DNA of 64,000 nucleotides, from positions 25,890 through 89,889 of the forward strand of contig CBDCZP010000017.1 in NCBI GenBank assembly GCA_965224605.1, read 5' to 3'. Of the stretch, positions 17,159 to 26,176 are shown in pieces; the first letter of the stretch is position 1; each line of letters starts with the position of its first letter. The stretch is from HyVt-477 sp965224605 (GTDB lineage: Bacteria > Pseudomonadota > Gammaproteobacteria > Thiotrichales > Thiotrichaceae). Made by a program: the position numbers and the translations under genes. Under the pieces are notes generated by a model that saw only the letters and a program-made list of their open reading frames with translations, did not search any database and was not told the DNA's origin.

Positions 17159-18595
17159 TCAAATATCCAGATCGGCTATTTTTCGGGACAAGGTGTTTCT
17201 GCCTAGTCCCAATAAATCGGCAGCTTCTTTTTTCTTGCCGTTAGAAATCTTCAAAGCTGCCGTAATCATGACTCTTTCATAAAGTGGAGTTGTTACATCT
17301 AACAGATGATCTGCGCCATTAGTTAATTGTCTAATAACGTAATTAGATAAGGCTTGCTCCCAGTTTTCTGATTCATCGTTGGCGATATCCTCGAAAAACT
17401 CATCAGGCAGGTCTTCTTTTGAGATATCTTTACTTGAGACCATGACAGTTAGCCAGCGTGCTGTATTTTCAAGTTGTCTGATATTTCCAGGCCAATGATG
17501 AGTTTGCAGGTGTTTAATAACGCTCTCATCGCACGTTTTTTCTTCGACATCCAGCTCTAGGGAAGACTGCTTTAAGAAATGGGTTAACAGTGTAGGAATG
17601 TCATCAGGGCGTTCGCGCAATGCTGGTGAATGGATGTTAATCACGTTTAATCGATGGTACAGATCTTCTCTAAATAAATGATCCTTGACGCGTTGCTGTA
17701 AATCTTGATGGGTTGCGGCAACCACACGAACATTTACTTTCAAGGGTGCATGACCACCCACACGATAAAACTCTCCGTCAGCTAGTACTCGTAGTAAGCG
17801 GGTTTGTAATTCTGCTGGCATATCACCAATTTCATCAAGGAACAGAGTGCCTTCATCGGCTTGTTCAAAACGCCCTATACGTCTGGCGTGAGCACCTGTA
17901 AACGCTCCTTTTTCGTGACCAAACAATTCTGATTCTAATAAATCAGCTGGAATGGCAGCCGTATTTATGGCTATAAAGGGTCTATTGTTGCGTGGACTAT
18001 GCGTATGCAGGGCTTTAGCAATTAATTCCTTTCCAGTGCCTGATTCGCCAGTGATTAATACAGCAATACTGGATTTTGATAGTTTGCCGATAGCATGGAA
18101 TACTTTCTGAATGGCGGATGAGTTACCAATGAATATCTGATCAGGGATACTATTAGCGACAGGCTGTGATTTTTTTTCAGCTATTTGTTCACGCTGTTCG
18201 ATGGCACGCTTGGCAACATCAACTGCTTCAATGATATCAAAAGGTTTCGGAAGGTATTCAAAGGCACCTGCTTTAAAAGCATTGACGGTTGTATCCAGAT
18301 CAGAATGCGCTGTCATTATGATAACGGGTATTTCAGAATAATCACTTTGCAAAACATTAAGAAACTCGAAGCCATCAGTGCCTGGCATACGAATATCACT
18401 AAAAATAATGGCGGGCTGGGCTGTCTTTAGTGAAATCAAGGCATCGTTAGCACTACTGAATGTCTTAACAGAAATAGATTCACGCAAAAGTGATTTCTCA
18501 AGTACCCAACGTATGGATTTATCGTCATCAACCACCCATACTTCGTTACTTATGTATCTCTTTTTATTTGTCTTTAAGTTTATATTATTATTCAT
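17159..18595 (-). CDS. ntrC: Nitrogen regulation response regulator NtrC (GlnG)
   Basis: NtrC activates sigma-54 promoters of nitrogen-assimilation genes when phosphorylated by GlnL. The receiver domain opens with VWVVDDDKSIRWVLEK and has the phospho-Asp in IIFSDIRMPG (about Asp67). The AAA+ domain has Walker A GESGTGKELIAKALH, the sigma-54 contact loop GAFTGA, and Walker B TLFLDEIGDM. A Fis-type HTH closes it (KKEAADLLGLGRNTLSRKI). The 478-aa length is normal, with a 15-residue extension before the usual start. The ATG overlaps the glnL stop by 8 nt, so the two are coupled. glnA is not in this window. Confidence 0.96.
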   Translation of the reverse strand: MNNNINLKTNKKRYISNEVWVVDDDKSIRWVLEKSLLRESISVKTFSSANDALISLKTAQPAIIFSDIRMPGTDGFEFLNVLQSDYSEIPVIIMTAHSDLDTTVNAFKAGAFEYLPKPFDIIEAVDVAKRAIEQREQIAEKKSQPVANSIPDQIFIGNSSAIQKVFHAIGKLSKSSIAVLITGESGTGKELIAKALHTHSPRNNRPFIAINTAAIPADLLESELFGHEKGAFTGAHARRIGRFEQADEGTLFLDEIGDMPAELQTRLLRVLADGEFYRVGGHAPLKVNVRVVAATHQDLQQRVKDHLFREDLYHRLNVINIHSPALRERPDDIPTLLTHFLKQSSLELDVEEKTCDESVIKHLQTHHWPGNIRQLENTARWLTVMVSSKDISKEDLPDEFFEDIANDESENWEQALSNYVIRQLTNGADHLLDVTTPLYERVMITAALKISNGKKKEAADLLGLGRNTLSRKIADLDI

Positions 18596-19643
18596 ATTTT
18601 TTATCTATGGGTATAATGATAATAAATTCCGTCCTGCCAGGTTTAGAACGAAACTCAATTAACCCATTATGTTGATTTATGAGTGATTGTGCGATGGAAA
18701 GCCCTAAGCCTGTGCCTTCGGCATGACCACTGATCATGGGATAGAATATTTTGTTCTGTAAATCTTTGGGAATGCCTTCACCATCGTCAATCACCTCTGC
18801 ACAAAGTACCAGAGGATGGTTTTGTTGACGTATTGTAAAATTACGCACAATACGGGTCTTTAACAGAATATGGCCTTTATCCGAGAACGATCTTACTGCA
18901 TTATTGATCAGATTAAGAACCACTTGAACCAATTGATCACGATCACCTTTTATATTAGGAATGCTCGGGTCGTAGTCCGTGCTTATTGTTATTGCATCCG
19001 ACAATTTAGTAACGGTTACCTGTCGTGCATGTTCAAGTACTTCATGTATGTTCACAAGTGATTTTTGTGGAGCTTGGTGTGAACCCAGCATATTGTCTAC
19101 TAACTTGGTTAAGCGATCTGCCTCGGAGATGATAATTTGAGTATATTCTTTGATGTCAATATCTGGAAACTCAATTTCTAATAATTGGGCCGCACCGCGT
19201 AAACCTCCTAGGGGGTTTTTAATCTCATGAGCAATGCCTCGAAGCACACTTTGGTTGGTAGCCTGTGTGTCAATTAAATTGACTTCACGGGCAATACGCA
19301 TTTGTCGGTCTACCCGGTTTAATTCAAAGAGTAATCCGGTTAGTGTCTCACCCTCTAAAAGAGGTGTAATTGCATAGTCCACATTGATAACGTTATGACT
19401 ATGTATGGTGATTTCAGCTTCACGGGTAACATGCATTTGTTGATGTGCAAGGGTCTGTTTTGTCTGACTGTCAAATTGCTCACTAGACAGGAATGAATGT
19501 ATCGGTAGACCTTTGATATGATAAAAACTACTGCCAATAAACTCTTCAGCAGCATGATTCATGTATTGAAGGTTCAGATTAGTATCGGTTACCAGCACAG
19601 CGTTAGCCAGAGAATCTAGAATTTTAGGTGCTAAATAAGGCAT
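18588..19643 (-). CDS. glnL: Nitrogen regulation sensor histidine kinase GlnL (NtrB)
   Basis: GlnL phosphorylates NtrC and is turned into a phosphatase by PII proteins. It is cytosolic: no membrane segment is present. It has a PAS domain (LANAVLVTDTNLNLQYMNHA onward, residues about 10-110), the H-box GIAHEIKNPLGGLRGAA with His139, an N-box QVVLNLINNAVRSF, and the ATP lid DDGEGIPKDLQ, then GTGLGLSIAQSLI. The 351-aa length is typical. No clear ribosome site was seen before the ATG. Confidence 0.95.
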   Translation of the reverse strand: MPYLAPKILDSLANAVLVTDTNLNLQYMNHAAEEFIGSSFYHIKGLPIHSFLSSEQFDSQTKQTLAHQQMHVTREAEITIHSHNVINVDYAITPLLEGETLTGLLFELNRVDRQMRIAREVNLIDTQATNQSVLRGIAHEIKNPLGGLRGAAQLLEIEFPDIDIKEYTQIIISEADRLTKLVDNMLGSHQAPQKSLVNIHEVLEHARQVTVTKLSDAITISTDYDPSIPNIKGDRDQLVQVVLNLINNAVRSFSDKGHILLKTRIVRNFTIRQQNHPLVLCAEVIDDGEGIPKDLQNKIFYPMISGHAEGTGLGLSIAQSLINQHNGLIEFRSKPGRTEFIIIIPIDKKYE

Positions 19644-19682
19644 TTATGGGGCTATGCATATCTTTAAAGATAGCTAGTGTAG

Positions 19683-19710
19683 CCTGTGTTGAGCGAGAGC
19701 GAAACACAGG
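19683..19710. repeat. REP-like hairpin between glnL and fghA
   Basis: CCTGTGTT (19683-19690) pairs with AACACAGG (19703-19710) around a 12-nt loop rich in GAGCGAGAGCG. It lies downstream of fghA, about 86 nt past its stop on the minus strand, and upstream of glnL. There is no T-run, so it is called a palindromic repeat with possible transcript-end function. Confidence 0.5.
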
Positions 19711-19796
19711 AATTCAATGAATTGAGATTTACAAGATTGCTAGGAGGCTGTCCACGAACTAAGAAACTACTGCAAATCCCAAAATGCTTTGTCTGG

Positions 19797-20639
19797 TTAT
19801 TTTAAAGCCTTGGCATGATAGGCAATATGCTCACCAATAAAAGTCGCAATGAAATGATAACTATGATCATAGCCTTCCTGTATTCTGATATTGATGGGTT
19901 GATCCATTTGATCGCAGGCAGCTAGCAAACTTTCGGGAAGCAGTTGCTTTTCATCGTAGAACTCATCCGCATTACCCTGATCAATGAGGATGTCGCTAAA
20001 GCTTGCCCCATCAAGTATTAGTTCTGTCGCATCATAAGCTCGCCATGCTTCTTCATCATCACCCAGGTATGCGCTAAAGCAACCTTTCCCCCAGCCGCAA
20101 TTGACAGGATTACAAATCGGCGAAAAAGCAGAAACAGAGCGGTAGTTATGTGGATTTCTAAGGGCACAAATTAAAGCACCATGTCCCCCCATTGAATGTC
20201 CAATGACTGATTTAACACCGGGTATCAAGGGCAAGTTCGCTTCTAATAACGCGGGTAGTTCCTGAGCAACATAATCGTACATTTGGTAATGTTTTGACCA
20301 AGGTTGCTGGGTAGCATTCACATAAAACCCTGCACCTTTACCGAGATCATAACGATCTGATTCATCAGCTACATCACCACCACGAGGACTAGTGTCAGGG
20401 AAAACAATAGCAATGCCGTGTACTGCTGCATAACGCTGTGCGCCCGCCTTAGTGCGTGCATTATCATCGTTGCAGGTTAATCCGGATAACCAATATAAAG
20501 TAGGTACATTCGTGCTTCCAGCCGCAGGAGGGAGATACACAGAAAAAGTCATTTCACAACCCAGTACAGCGGATTCATGGGTATAGCGGTTTAAAAAACC
20601 GCCGCACTCCTTAATGCTTTCTATTCTTTGAATGGTCAT
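19797..20639 (-). CDS. fghA: S-formylglutathione hydrolase
   Basis: FghA hydrolyses S-formylglutathione to formate and glutathione, the second step of glutathione-dependent formaldehyde removal. This 280-aa alpha/beta hydrolase has the nucleophile elbow IGHSMGGHGALI (catalytic Ser), the catalytic Asp in IDQGNADEF, and His in YDHSYHFIATFIGEH. The N-terminal SAVLGCEMTFSVYLPP and LYWLSGLTCNDDNARTKAG blocks are also typical. It lies 126 nt downstream of adhC on the same strand and works on its product. Confidence 0.96.
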   Translation of the reverse strand: MTIQRIESIKECGGFLNRYTHESAVLGCEMTFSVYLPPAAGSTNVPTLYWLSGLTCNDDNARTKAGAQRYAAVHGIAIVFPDTSPRGGDVADESDRYDLGKGAGFYVNATQQPWSKHYQMYDYVAQELPALLEANLPLIPGVKSVIGHSMGGHGALICALRNPHNYRSVSAFSPICNPVNCGWGKGCFSAYLGDDEEAWRAYDATELILDGASFSDILIDQGNADEFYDEKQLLPESLLAACDQMDQPINIRIQEGYDHSYHFIATFIGEHIAYHAKALK

Positions 20640-20765
20640 TAATTTATTATTCCTTCATTCTTTAATACAAGAGTGTAAAATCAAGATGAGTACATGATTT
20701 ACGAAGGTCGCCCAAAAACGGCGACATAATTGAGTTATCCATTTATAAACAAAATGGTAAGCTCA

Positions 20766-21875
20766 TTAAAAAATGATTACCGAACGAATACTTTTACCTT
20801 CATGCATCAAATCAAATGCCGTGTTGATATCTTCCAAAGGCATTGTGTGCGTCACTAAAGAATCCAGCTCGATTTCACCCGCCATATATCGAATGACATA
20901 ACCGGGTAATTCTGTGCGGCCTTTTACACCACCGAATGCCGTGCCGAGCCATTGACGACCGACAACTAAATTAAAGGGACGTGTAGAAATTTCCTGACCC
21001 GCACCGGCAACACCAATGACCACCGATTTACCCCAACCCATGTGGGTACACTCAAGGGCATCGCGCATCACATGAACATTACCAATACATTCAAAAGAAT
21101 AATCAGGGCCGCCGTTAAAGGTATCCTGCATATATTCTACAAATGAACCGTCAATGTCACTGGGGTTAACAAAGTCAGTTGCTCCAAGTTGTTTCGCAAA
21201 TTCAAATTTATCCGAGTTAATATCAATGCCTATAATGCGCTCAGCACCTGCCATCACTGCGCCTTGAATACAGGATAGGCCAATACCACCCAGTCCAAAT
21301 ACAGCTACTGTCGAACCGGGCTCTACTTTAGCCGTATTTAATACCGCACCGATACCGGTTGTGACACCACAACCCAACAAACAGGCTTTATCCAAAGGTG
21401 CGTCTTTATTAATTTTAGCCAGTGCAATTTCGGGAACGACGGTGTACTCAGAAAAAGTTGAACAACCCATATAATGAAAAATATCTTTGCCTTTTTGTGA
21501 AAAACGTCGTGTTCCATCAGGCATGTAACCGGTCCAGATGGTCGGTGCGATGGTTTGACAGAGGTTAGACTTGGTGTCATTACAATATTCACAATCTCCG
21601 CATTCAGCGATATAAAGCGGGATCACATGATCTCCTACTTTCAGGTCTTTTACACCAGCTCCTAACTCGACAACTTCACAACCACCCTCATGACCTAAAA
21701 TACAGGGGAATGAACCTTCAGGGTCATCTCCTGAGAGAGTGAAAGCATCGGTATGACATACACCCGAGGCGATAACTTTAAGTAATACTTCGCCTTCTTT
21801 CGGCCCCATTACCTCGACTTCTTCGATTTGTAAGGGCTTTTTTGGCTCCCATGCAACGGCTGCTTTACATTTCAT
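20766..21875 (-). CDS. adhC: S-(hydroxymethyl)glutathione dehydrogenase (class III ADH)
   Basis: This class III alcohol dehydrogenase oxidises S-hydroxymethylglutathione with NAD+. Features: catalytic zinc ligands in GVCHTDAFTLSG and GHEGGCEVVE, the four-Cys structural zinc loop ECGDCEYCNDTKSNLC, the NAD-binding GLGGIGLSCIQGA, and the hydrophobic ending SIRSVIIF. I chose the second ATG (21875). GGAG lies 6 nt upstream of it but directly abuts the first ATG (21881), and the resulting MKCKAAVAW start matches homologues; the protein is then 369 aa. The upstream region is shared with a divergent TetR gene. Confidence 0.96.
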   Translation of the reverse strand: MKCKAAVAWEPKKPLQIEEVEVMGPKEGEVLLKVIASGVCHTDAFTLSGDDPEGSFPCILGHEGGCEVVELGAGVKDLKVGDHVIPLYIAECGDCEYCNDTKSNLCQTIAPTIWTGYMPDGTRRFSQKGKDIFHYMGCSTFSEYTVVPEIALAKINKDAPLDKACLLGCGVTTGIGAVLNTAKVEPGSTVAVFGLGGIGLSCIQGAVMAGAERIIGIDINSDKFEFAKQLGATDFVNPSDIDGSFVEYMQDTFNGGPDYSFECIGNVHVMRDALECTHMGWGKSVVIGVAGAGQEISTRPFNLVVGRQWLGTAFGGVKGRTELPGYVIRYMAGEIELDSLVTHTMPLEDINTAFDLMHEGKSIRSVIIF

Positions 21876-21927
21876 ATTCATCTCCAGCGCTAGGCCAAAT
21901 TAAGTAGGTTATAGGAACTATGTTAGC

Positions 21928-21956
21928 ACTCATTGAGTATAGAATGAATATTCATT
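21928..21956. promoter_or_regulatory. Candidate operator between adhC and TetR gene
   Basis: Two perfect inverted repeats stand almost side by side: ACTCATTGAGT (21928-21938) and AATGAATATTCATT (21943-21956). A looser relative, ACTCATTTCAGT, recurs nearer the regulator start. Dyads of this type between a TetR gene and its divergent target are the usual TetR operator layout. No binding data exist here, so the pairing with this TetR is inference. Confidence 0.5.
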
Positions 21957-22010
21957 TCGGTAATAAATATTGTTAATTGAAATATGCTACTCATTTCAGT
22001 AGGATGTGTT

Positions 22011-22604
22011 ATGCCATATCTAAAGCGCGTTGCATCTTGCCCAGAACCCATTGATTGTAAAATCCTTACAGCAGCCTTAGACCTGTTCGTCAATAAGGGT
22101 TATCACAATGTTTCAGTGCATGAAGTACAAAAACAGGCGGATGTGAGTATTGGCTCTATTTACAACCATTTTGGGGGTAAAGAAGGAATTGCCTCGGCAC
22201 TCTACAAGCACATTCTCAATGAGATGGATGAGCTGGTAGATGATGTGATTAATGATATTGAGTCACCTTCTGAACAATGTAAACAAATTATCAAACAGCT
22301 ATTTGAATATACAGAGACACAAAGCAACATCATGGCTTTTGTGTTTCATGCCAAGCATACTGAGTTTCTCTCTGGAGAGACGTTAATTTGTAATGCTTCT
22401 CCTTTTATCAAGATACGAGAAATTATTCAAAAAGGCATGGATACAGGTGAGTTTGCTGAAATCAATACTTGGGTGGCTACATCCAGTATTTTTGGTGGGG
22501 CTATTCGAATGATTCAACTGCGGCTGGATGGCGTTATTGAGAAGCCTTTGATTGAATTTTATGATGCGATTATTGCTGCGGGCTGGAATGGGTTAAAAAA
22601 GTAG
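22011..22604 (+). CDS. TetR/AcrR family transcriptional regulator
   Basis: This one-domain repressor has an N-terminal HTH (KILTAALDLFVNKGYHNVSV, then VQKQADVSIGSIYNHFGGKEG) and a helical ligand-binding C-terminus. I prefer ATG at 22011 (197 aa, starting MPYLKRVAS), which has AGGA about 6 nt upstream; an ATG nine codons earlier (21984) is possible. It is divergent from adhC-fghA across about 135 bp with strong dyads, so control of formaldehyde detoxification by a thiol- or aldehyde-linked ligand is a reasonable guess, but the ligand cannot be told from sequence. Confidence 0.88.
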   Translation: MPYLKRVASCPEPIDCKILTAALDLFVNKGYHNVSVHEVQKQADVSIGSIYNHFGGKEGIASALYKHILNEMDELVDDVINDIESPSEQCKQIIKQLFEYTETQSNIMAFVFHAKHTEFLSGETLICNASPFIKIREIIQKGMDTGEFAEINTWVATSSIFGGAIRMIQLRLDGVIEKPLIEFYDAIIAAGWNGLKK

Positions 22605-22737
22605 TCTCAAGGGCTACGCATTGGTGCATAAGATAATGCATTTTAGGTACCATATCCTCGCTCGACACTCACTATCCAATCAAGTTACTTCCTATACCGA
22701 CTTCAGATAAAAAAATCCGAGAATAGGTAGTGGAAAA

Positions 22738-23340
22738 TCAGTCATGATGTTGTAATTCCATCTCTAATAGTTGTTCTTCGGTGTTTATATTTTGGAAAAC
22801 CTCTGGTGTGTCAGAGAAGTCCACTTCAACAAAGTTATGATGAGCATACCAATGGTGTATTTTTCTATCGCCTGATTTAAGGAAGTTATCCAGTGATTCT
22901 TTGAGTGACACAGAGATTAAAGCATGAACGGGTTGTAAACGTATTCCATCATGTGCAACAGCAAGCTCCACCTGTTGTTGGTTGAGTGCATTAGACATAC
23001 GTTGAACATAGTTGGCTGATATAAAGGGAGCATCACAGGGCAGGGTAATGATATGTGAAGTTGCAACTTGGGACATGGCGACTGAAAAACCCGCCAGTGG
23101 CCCCTGGAAATCAGACATAGTATCGCTAATCACAGGATAGCCATAGCGGGCATATATCTCTTGGTTGCGATTGGCATTGATCATTACTTGAACTGCCTGT
23201 GGGGAAATCGCTGCTAGTAAATGTTCAATCAATGGTTGTTGTTTGAAAATAAGTAGCCCTTTATCATTTCCGGCAAAGCGCCTACCTTTTCCTCCTGCAA
23301 GTATCACTGCGGTTATCTGTTCTGTGCTTAATGTAATCAT
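22738..23340 (-). CDS. mobA: Molybdenum cofactor guanylyltransferase MobA
   Basis: MobA joins GMP to molybdopterin to form the MGD cofactor of DMSO-reductase-type enzymes. The nucleotide loop is AVILAGGKGRRFAGNDKGLL (residues about 10-30). QPLIEHLLAAI, a FQGPLAGFSVAM block and the metal-binding LPCDAPF follow, and the PVHALISVSLKESLDNFLKSG block is normal for the family. The 200-aa length is standard. It stands alone, away from other moa, moe or mob genes, which is common for mobA. No Mo-enzyme is encoded in the window. Confidence 0.94.
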   Translation of the reverse strand: MITLSTEQITAVILAGGKGRRFAGNDKGLLIFKQQPLIEHLLAAISPQAVQVMINANRNQEIYARYGYPVISDTMSDFQGPLAGFSVAMSQVATSHIITLPCDAPFISANYVQRMSNALNQQQVELAVAHDGIRLQPVHALISVSLKESLDNFLKSGDRKIHHWYAHHNFVEVDFSDTPEVFQNINTEEQLLEMELQHHD

Positions 23341-23494
23341 TGATGGTTGCCACTATAGATAGAGGTACTCTAAATATTCAAAATCTGTAGTGGGTCTTCT
23401 ATCATATTCACTTTCACTACCCTGACACTCATTACTTTGAAGCTTAAAATATTTCATGATCATTTGACTACTTAAAACTTCGACAAATAACTAT

Positions 23495-23650
23495 GACGTT
23501 GCAGGTCGTAACCGTATGTACAAAAACATTGTTGATGGCAACCATTATATGGATGCAGGAATGCCGGAATCCTTCAATGTATTAATGAAAGAAATTCGCA
23601 GTACCGACAATGATAAAATAATACTAACGGTCTGTGAAGGTCTGTTATAA
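23495..23650 (+). pseudogene. Fragment of rpoB C-terminus
   Basis: In frame from 23495 the translation reads DVAGRNRMYKNIVDGNHYMD, then AGMPESFNVLMKEIRS up to 23602. This is the near-C-terminal block of the RNA polymerase beta subunit, where E. coli has GRTKMYKNIVDGNHQMEPG followed by MPESFNVLLKEIRSLG. After EIRS the frame continues with unrelated codons to a TAA at 23648. A stop lies about 30 nt upstream and no start codon is usable. The genuine rpoB is not in this window. It is therefore a stranded, probably untranslated piece of about 36 codons, arising from duplication or recombination. Confidence 0.85.
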
Positions 23651-23665
23651 AACTTTTGAAGTTTT

Positions 23666-23688
23666 GTTACCTCGATGCACGAGGTTAC
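23666..23688. terminator. Hairpin downstream of the S41 gene
   Basis: GTTACCTCG (23666-23674) and CGAGGTTAC (23680-23688) form a 9-bp stem with one mismatch around ATGCA. It lies 23 nt past the stop of the minus-strand S41 gene, where a terminator would be expected, but no good T-run follows, so it may only stabilise the 3' end. Confidence 0.35.
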
Positions 23689-23710
23689 GAAGAGGAAAAA
23701 ACAGATGTGC

Positions 23711-25168
23711 TTATTGAGTTGACGTAGAACCTAAAGACTGAATAGCAGCCTCTAATGCGCTATCTTTTTCTGCTATCAGGTCTGCAACTGTAATAGCCGG
23801 GATATGAATATCCATAGGCACACCACTGACTTCATGATTGTTACCAAGATAATCGAGGTATACCTCATTGGAAAAAGAGGTACTCCAGCCATTTGGAAGC
23901 TGCTTTTCCAGAATATCAGAAAGCGCTCCAGTGGAAGGGTCGCCTATTAGTGTTACATTCGGTAATGCGCGCATTGTGATTAAGAAAATTTCTGCCGCGC
24001 TTACGGTCATATCACTTGAAAGTACAACAACAGGCTTGGTGTAAGGTGTTGAGGTGGGTTTTGTATAGGCATGAACCTGAGGGGTGTTACCTGCAAAGGT
24101 GCGTGTGTGTTTAGAGAGTACTCGTTGACGCTGGCTAGAAAAACGATTGGTAATCATCAGGCTGAAAATATCACTACCACCAGGATTAAACCTAACATCA
24201 ATAATGATGGATCGAGTATCTTTTAAATCATCCATGATCGTATCTAGAACACGTGCGAGAGCCGCTAATTCATCCGCTGCATCAAGATCATCTGGTGAGG
24301 TATCACCTCTGACAAATCTATCGCTAAAGCCAATCATTTGAGTAAAATTGATATAACCTATCTCGCCATTGTTAATTTCCCCCCAAAATACCACATCCTT
24401 ATTTTTACCACCATCTGAGTGCATATTACTCACGTATAGACTGGACAGTAATTGTGCATTTCCGAACTGTTCAGCGACAAATAGTGATAGGTCAGTGAAT
24501 TCAGTTTGCTGCTGAAAGGCCTCAATCAGTTGTTGGATAAAAACAGAAGGGGATCCAGGTGAGAATGAGCGAAAGCCAGAAGATAGCTCCACATGGGCAT
24601 CATCAAACGGCGTGAGCATTGTTTCTAGCAGATTAAAAAGTTCTTGATCATTCATATCATCCCTGACTTGCGGATGATAGGTTGCATATTGCTGATTCCA
24701 GTCGATACTTCTCTCATTAAAGAAAGCATAGTAGTCATTGAAGTTGTTCCAAAAATGATCAAAGACTTTGCCCGGTGTAGATTCCGTCAATAAATTAGCT
24801 GACAGGCAAGGCGAAGGAAGTGCACTAATTTTTGTTACAAGACTAATAAATACGTCTTCTTCATCCTGTGCAGTAAACGATTGTTTATCCTCTGCTAACT
24901 TTATCGTATCAACATAATCTTCTAGTTCCTGACCATTTACTGTTGATGTTTTTATACAAGTATTACGTGTATGTTCATAAATAACTGCTGTATCATCTTT
25001 TATTTCGAAGATTTCACCATAGCCTTTTCTCTCCCATATTCCTTGGATTTGATCGATTTTATCGTCATCAAGATTTATATTCGTTTTGCTGTTACAGGCT
25101 GTCAGCAACACCCCCAGTAAAACCATTGTGAGTGTGTTGCTGTATTTGTTGAGTTCTTTGATAAACAT
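23711..25168 (-). CDS. S41 family peptidase lipoprotein
   Basis: This is a 485-aa outer-envelope lipoprotein: the signal peptide ends in the lipobox LLTAC near residue 25. The C-terminal half is an S41 (C-terminal processing / tricorn / IRBP-type) fold, with GEIGYINFTQM, a central SIIIDVRFNPGGSD, the nucleophile Ser in SSDMTVSAAEIFLI (SAAE), GDPSTGALSDI and a VSGVPMDIHIP end. No PDZ domain is recognisable, and the N-terminal about 250 residues carry a family-specific helical region (FDHFWNNFNDYYAFF). The substrate is unknown. A 9-bp tandem repeat lies just before the start codon. Confidence 0.8.
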   Translation of the reverse strand: MFIKELNKYSNTLTMVLLGVLLTACNSKTNINLDDDKIDQIQGIWERKGYGEIFEIKDDTAVIYEHTRNTCIKTSTVNGQELEDYVDTIKLAEDKQSFTAQDEEDVFISLVTKISALPSPCLSANLLTESTPGKVFDHFWNNFNDYYAFFNERSIDWNQQYATYHPQVRDDMNDQELFNLLETMLTPFDDAHVELSSGFRSFSPGSPSVFIQQLIEAFQQQTEFTDLSLFVAEQFGNAQLLSSLYVSNMHSDGGKNKDVVFWGEINNGEIGYINFTQMIGFSDRFVRGDTSPDDLDAADELAALARVLDTIMDDLKDTRSIIIDVRFNPGGSDIFSLMITNRFSSQRQRVLSKHTRTFAGNTPQVHAYTKPTSTPYTKPVVVLSSDMTVSAAEIFLITMRALPNVTLIGDPSTGALSDILEKQLPNGWSTSFSNEVYLDYLGNNHEVSGVPMDIHIPAITVADLIAEKDSALEAAIQSLGSTSTQ

Positions 25169-25181
25169 CTTTGATTACTCC

Positions 25182-25226
25182 ATAGTTCGTATAGTTCGTA
25201 TAGTTCGTATAGTTCGTATAGTTTGC
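25182..25226. repeat. 9-bp tandem repeat, 4 perfect units plus 1 variant
   Basis: ATAGTTCGT occurs four times in a row without change (25182-25217), then ATAGTTTGC, then a partial ATAGTT. It begins 14 bp upstream of the S41 lipoprotein start codon (minus strand), within its 5' leader or promoter. Copy-number change by slippage would alter promoter or ribosome-site spacing by 9 bp steps. Confidence 0.9.
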
Positions 25227-25321
25227 ATAGTTGTGATGTATTAACTATCAACTAGCTTATGGAATAATTACCGATGTGTATGTTGGAAAAGTGTTATAGA
25301 AATGTAGATGATTGTAGGCTT

Positions 25322-26176
25322 CTAATTATTAGCCATTTCACTAAACATATGGCTCATTGAGGTTAACTGCCTAGATAAGCTTTCTTTTTGTTCGGCTCCG
25401 AAAGTCATGATTAATTCCCTAATTAATAGTGCCATTCGCTGCTTGTTTTGTTGTTCCAATTGTATAGCCTTGCCGGTGAGTTTTGTATCTTGTACATTCC
25501 AGAATTGAGAAAACCGTGATGAGAAATGGGCAGCATTTTTTTCTCTTAACAAACTAATGATACGTTGATTCCATAGCTTTTCGGCTTGAAGCTCATAGGG
25601 GCGAATATCATGAAAGTTGTTGGTTTTCTCCTTCACCTGTTTTAACTGATCAGGGTTTAGATTTATACCAATAAACCTAAACATCATTCTGATATTCTCG
25701 TAAGTTTCATCGGCAAATGCTTCATTGCTACTTTCTAGTAGCTTTTGTTGATATTCCCTATTGAGTGATTGTTCAAGTTGGGAGATTTGGGTACGTGATA
25801 ATGATTCTGCTACAGCTAGCATTTTGTAGGTAAGATGAGTAGCTTGCTCGAAATGTGGAATGTCGTCCATTTTATCCAAGACGTATTGTAATGGGGCTAA
25901 TGGAATATTGTCTTGTTTAACCATTTCTGCAAGCCTTGCCAGATTACGGGAGTATTCTGGCAGCTTATTGCGGCGATGCCATTGTAAAAGTTGCGCGGTA
26001 TAATCATCAATCATTGCACTTTGTTGTGCCGTGGGTTTTAAGGGCTCTTTTAATTCATCAGCCAGTTCGCTGGCTAGGTCGTTGTAAGATTCTTTCAGTA
26101 AAGTAGGGGAGTAAGAACATGCTGTCAGATTAATAAACAATACGATAAATCCACATTTTATAAGCATCGTATACAT
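25322..26176 (-). CDS. DUF6279-like lipoprotein
   Basis: This 284-aa lipoprotein has a short signal peptide with lipobox LTAC near residue 20 of the chosen start. The mature part is almost wholly alpha-helical and charged (for example QLLQWHRRNKLPEYSRNLAR, HLTYKMLAVAESLSRTQISQ and AEKLWNQRIISLLR), resembling the DUF6279 lipoproteins, whose function is not known. Two earlier in-frame starts exist. I chose ATG at 26176 because a GGAG sits 9 nt before it. It lies between the S41 gene and the MipA gene on the same strand, so an envelope role is likely. Confidence 0.65.
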   Translation of the reverse strand: MYTMLIKCGFIVLFINLTACSYSPTLLKESYNDLASELADELKEPLKPTAQQSAMIDDYTAQLLQWHRRNKLPEYSRNLARLAEMVKQDNIPLAPLQYVLDKMDDIPHFEQATHLTYKMLAVAESLSRTQISQLEQSLNREYQQKLLESSNEAFADETYENIRMMFRFIGINLNPDQLKQVKEKTNNFHDIRPYELQAEKLWNQRIISLLREKNAAHFSSRFSQFWNVQDTKLTGKAIQLEQQNKQRMALLIRELIMTFGAEQKESLSRQLTSMSHMFSEMANN

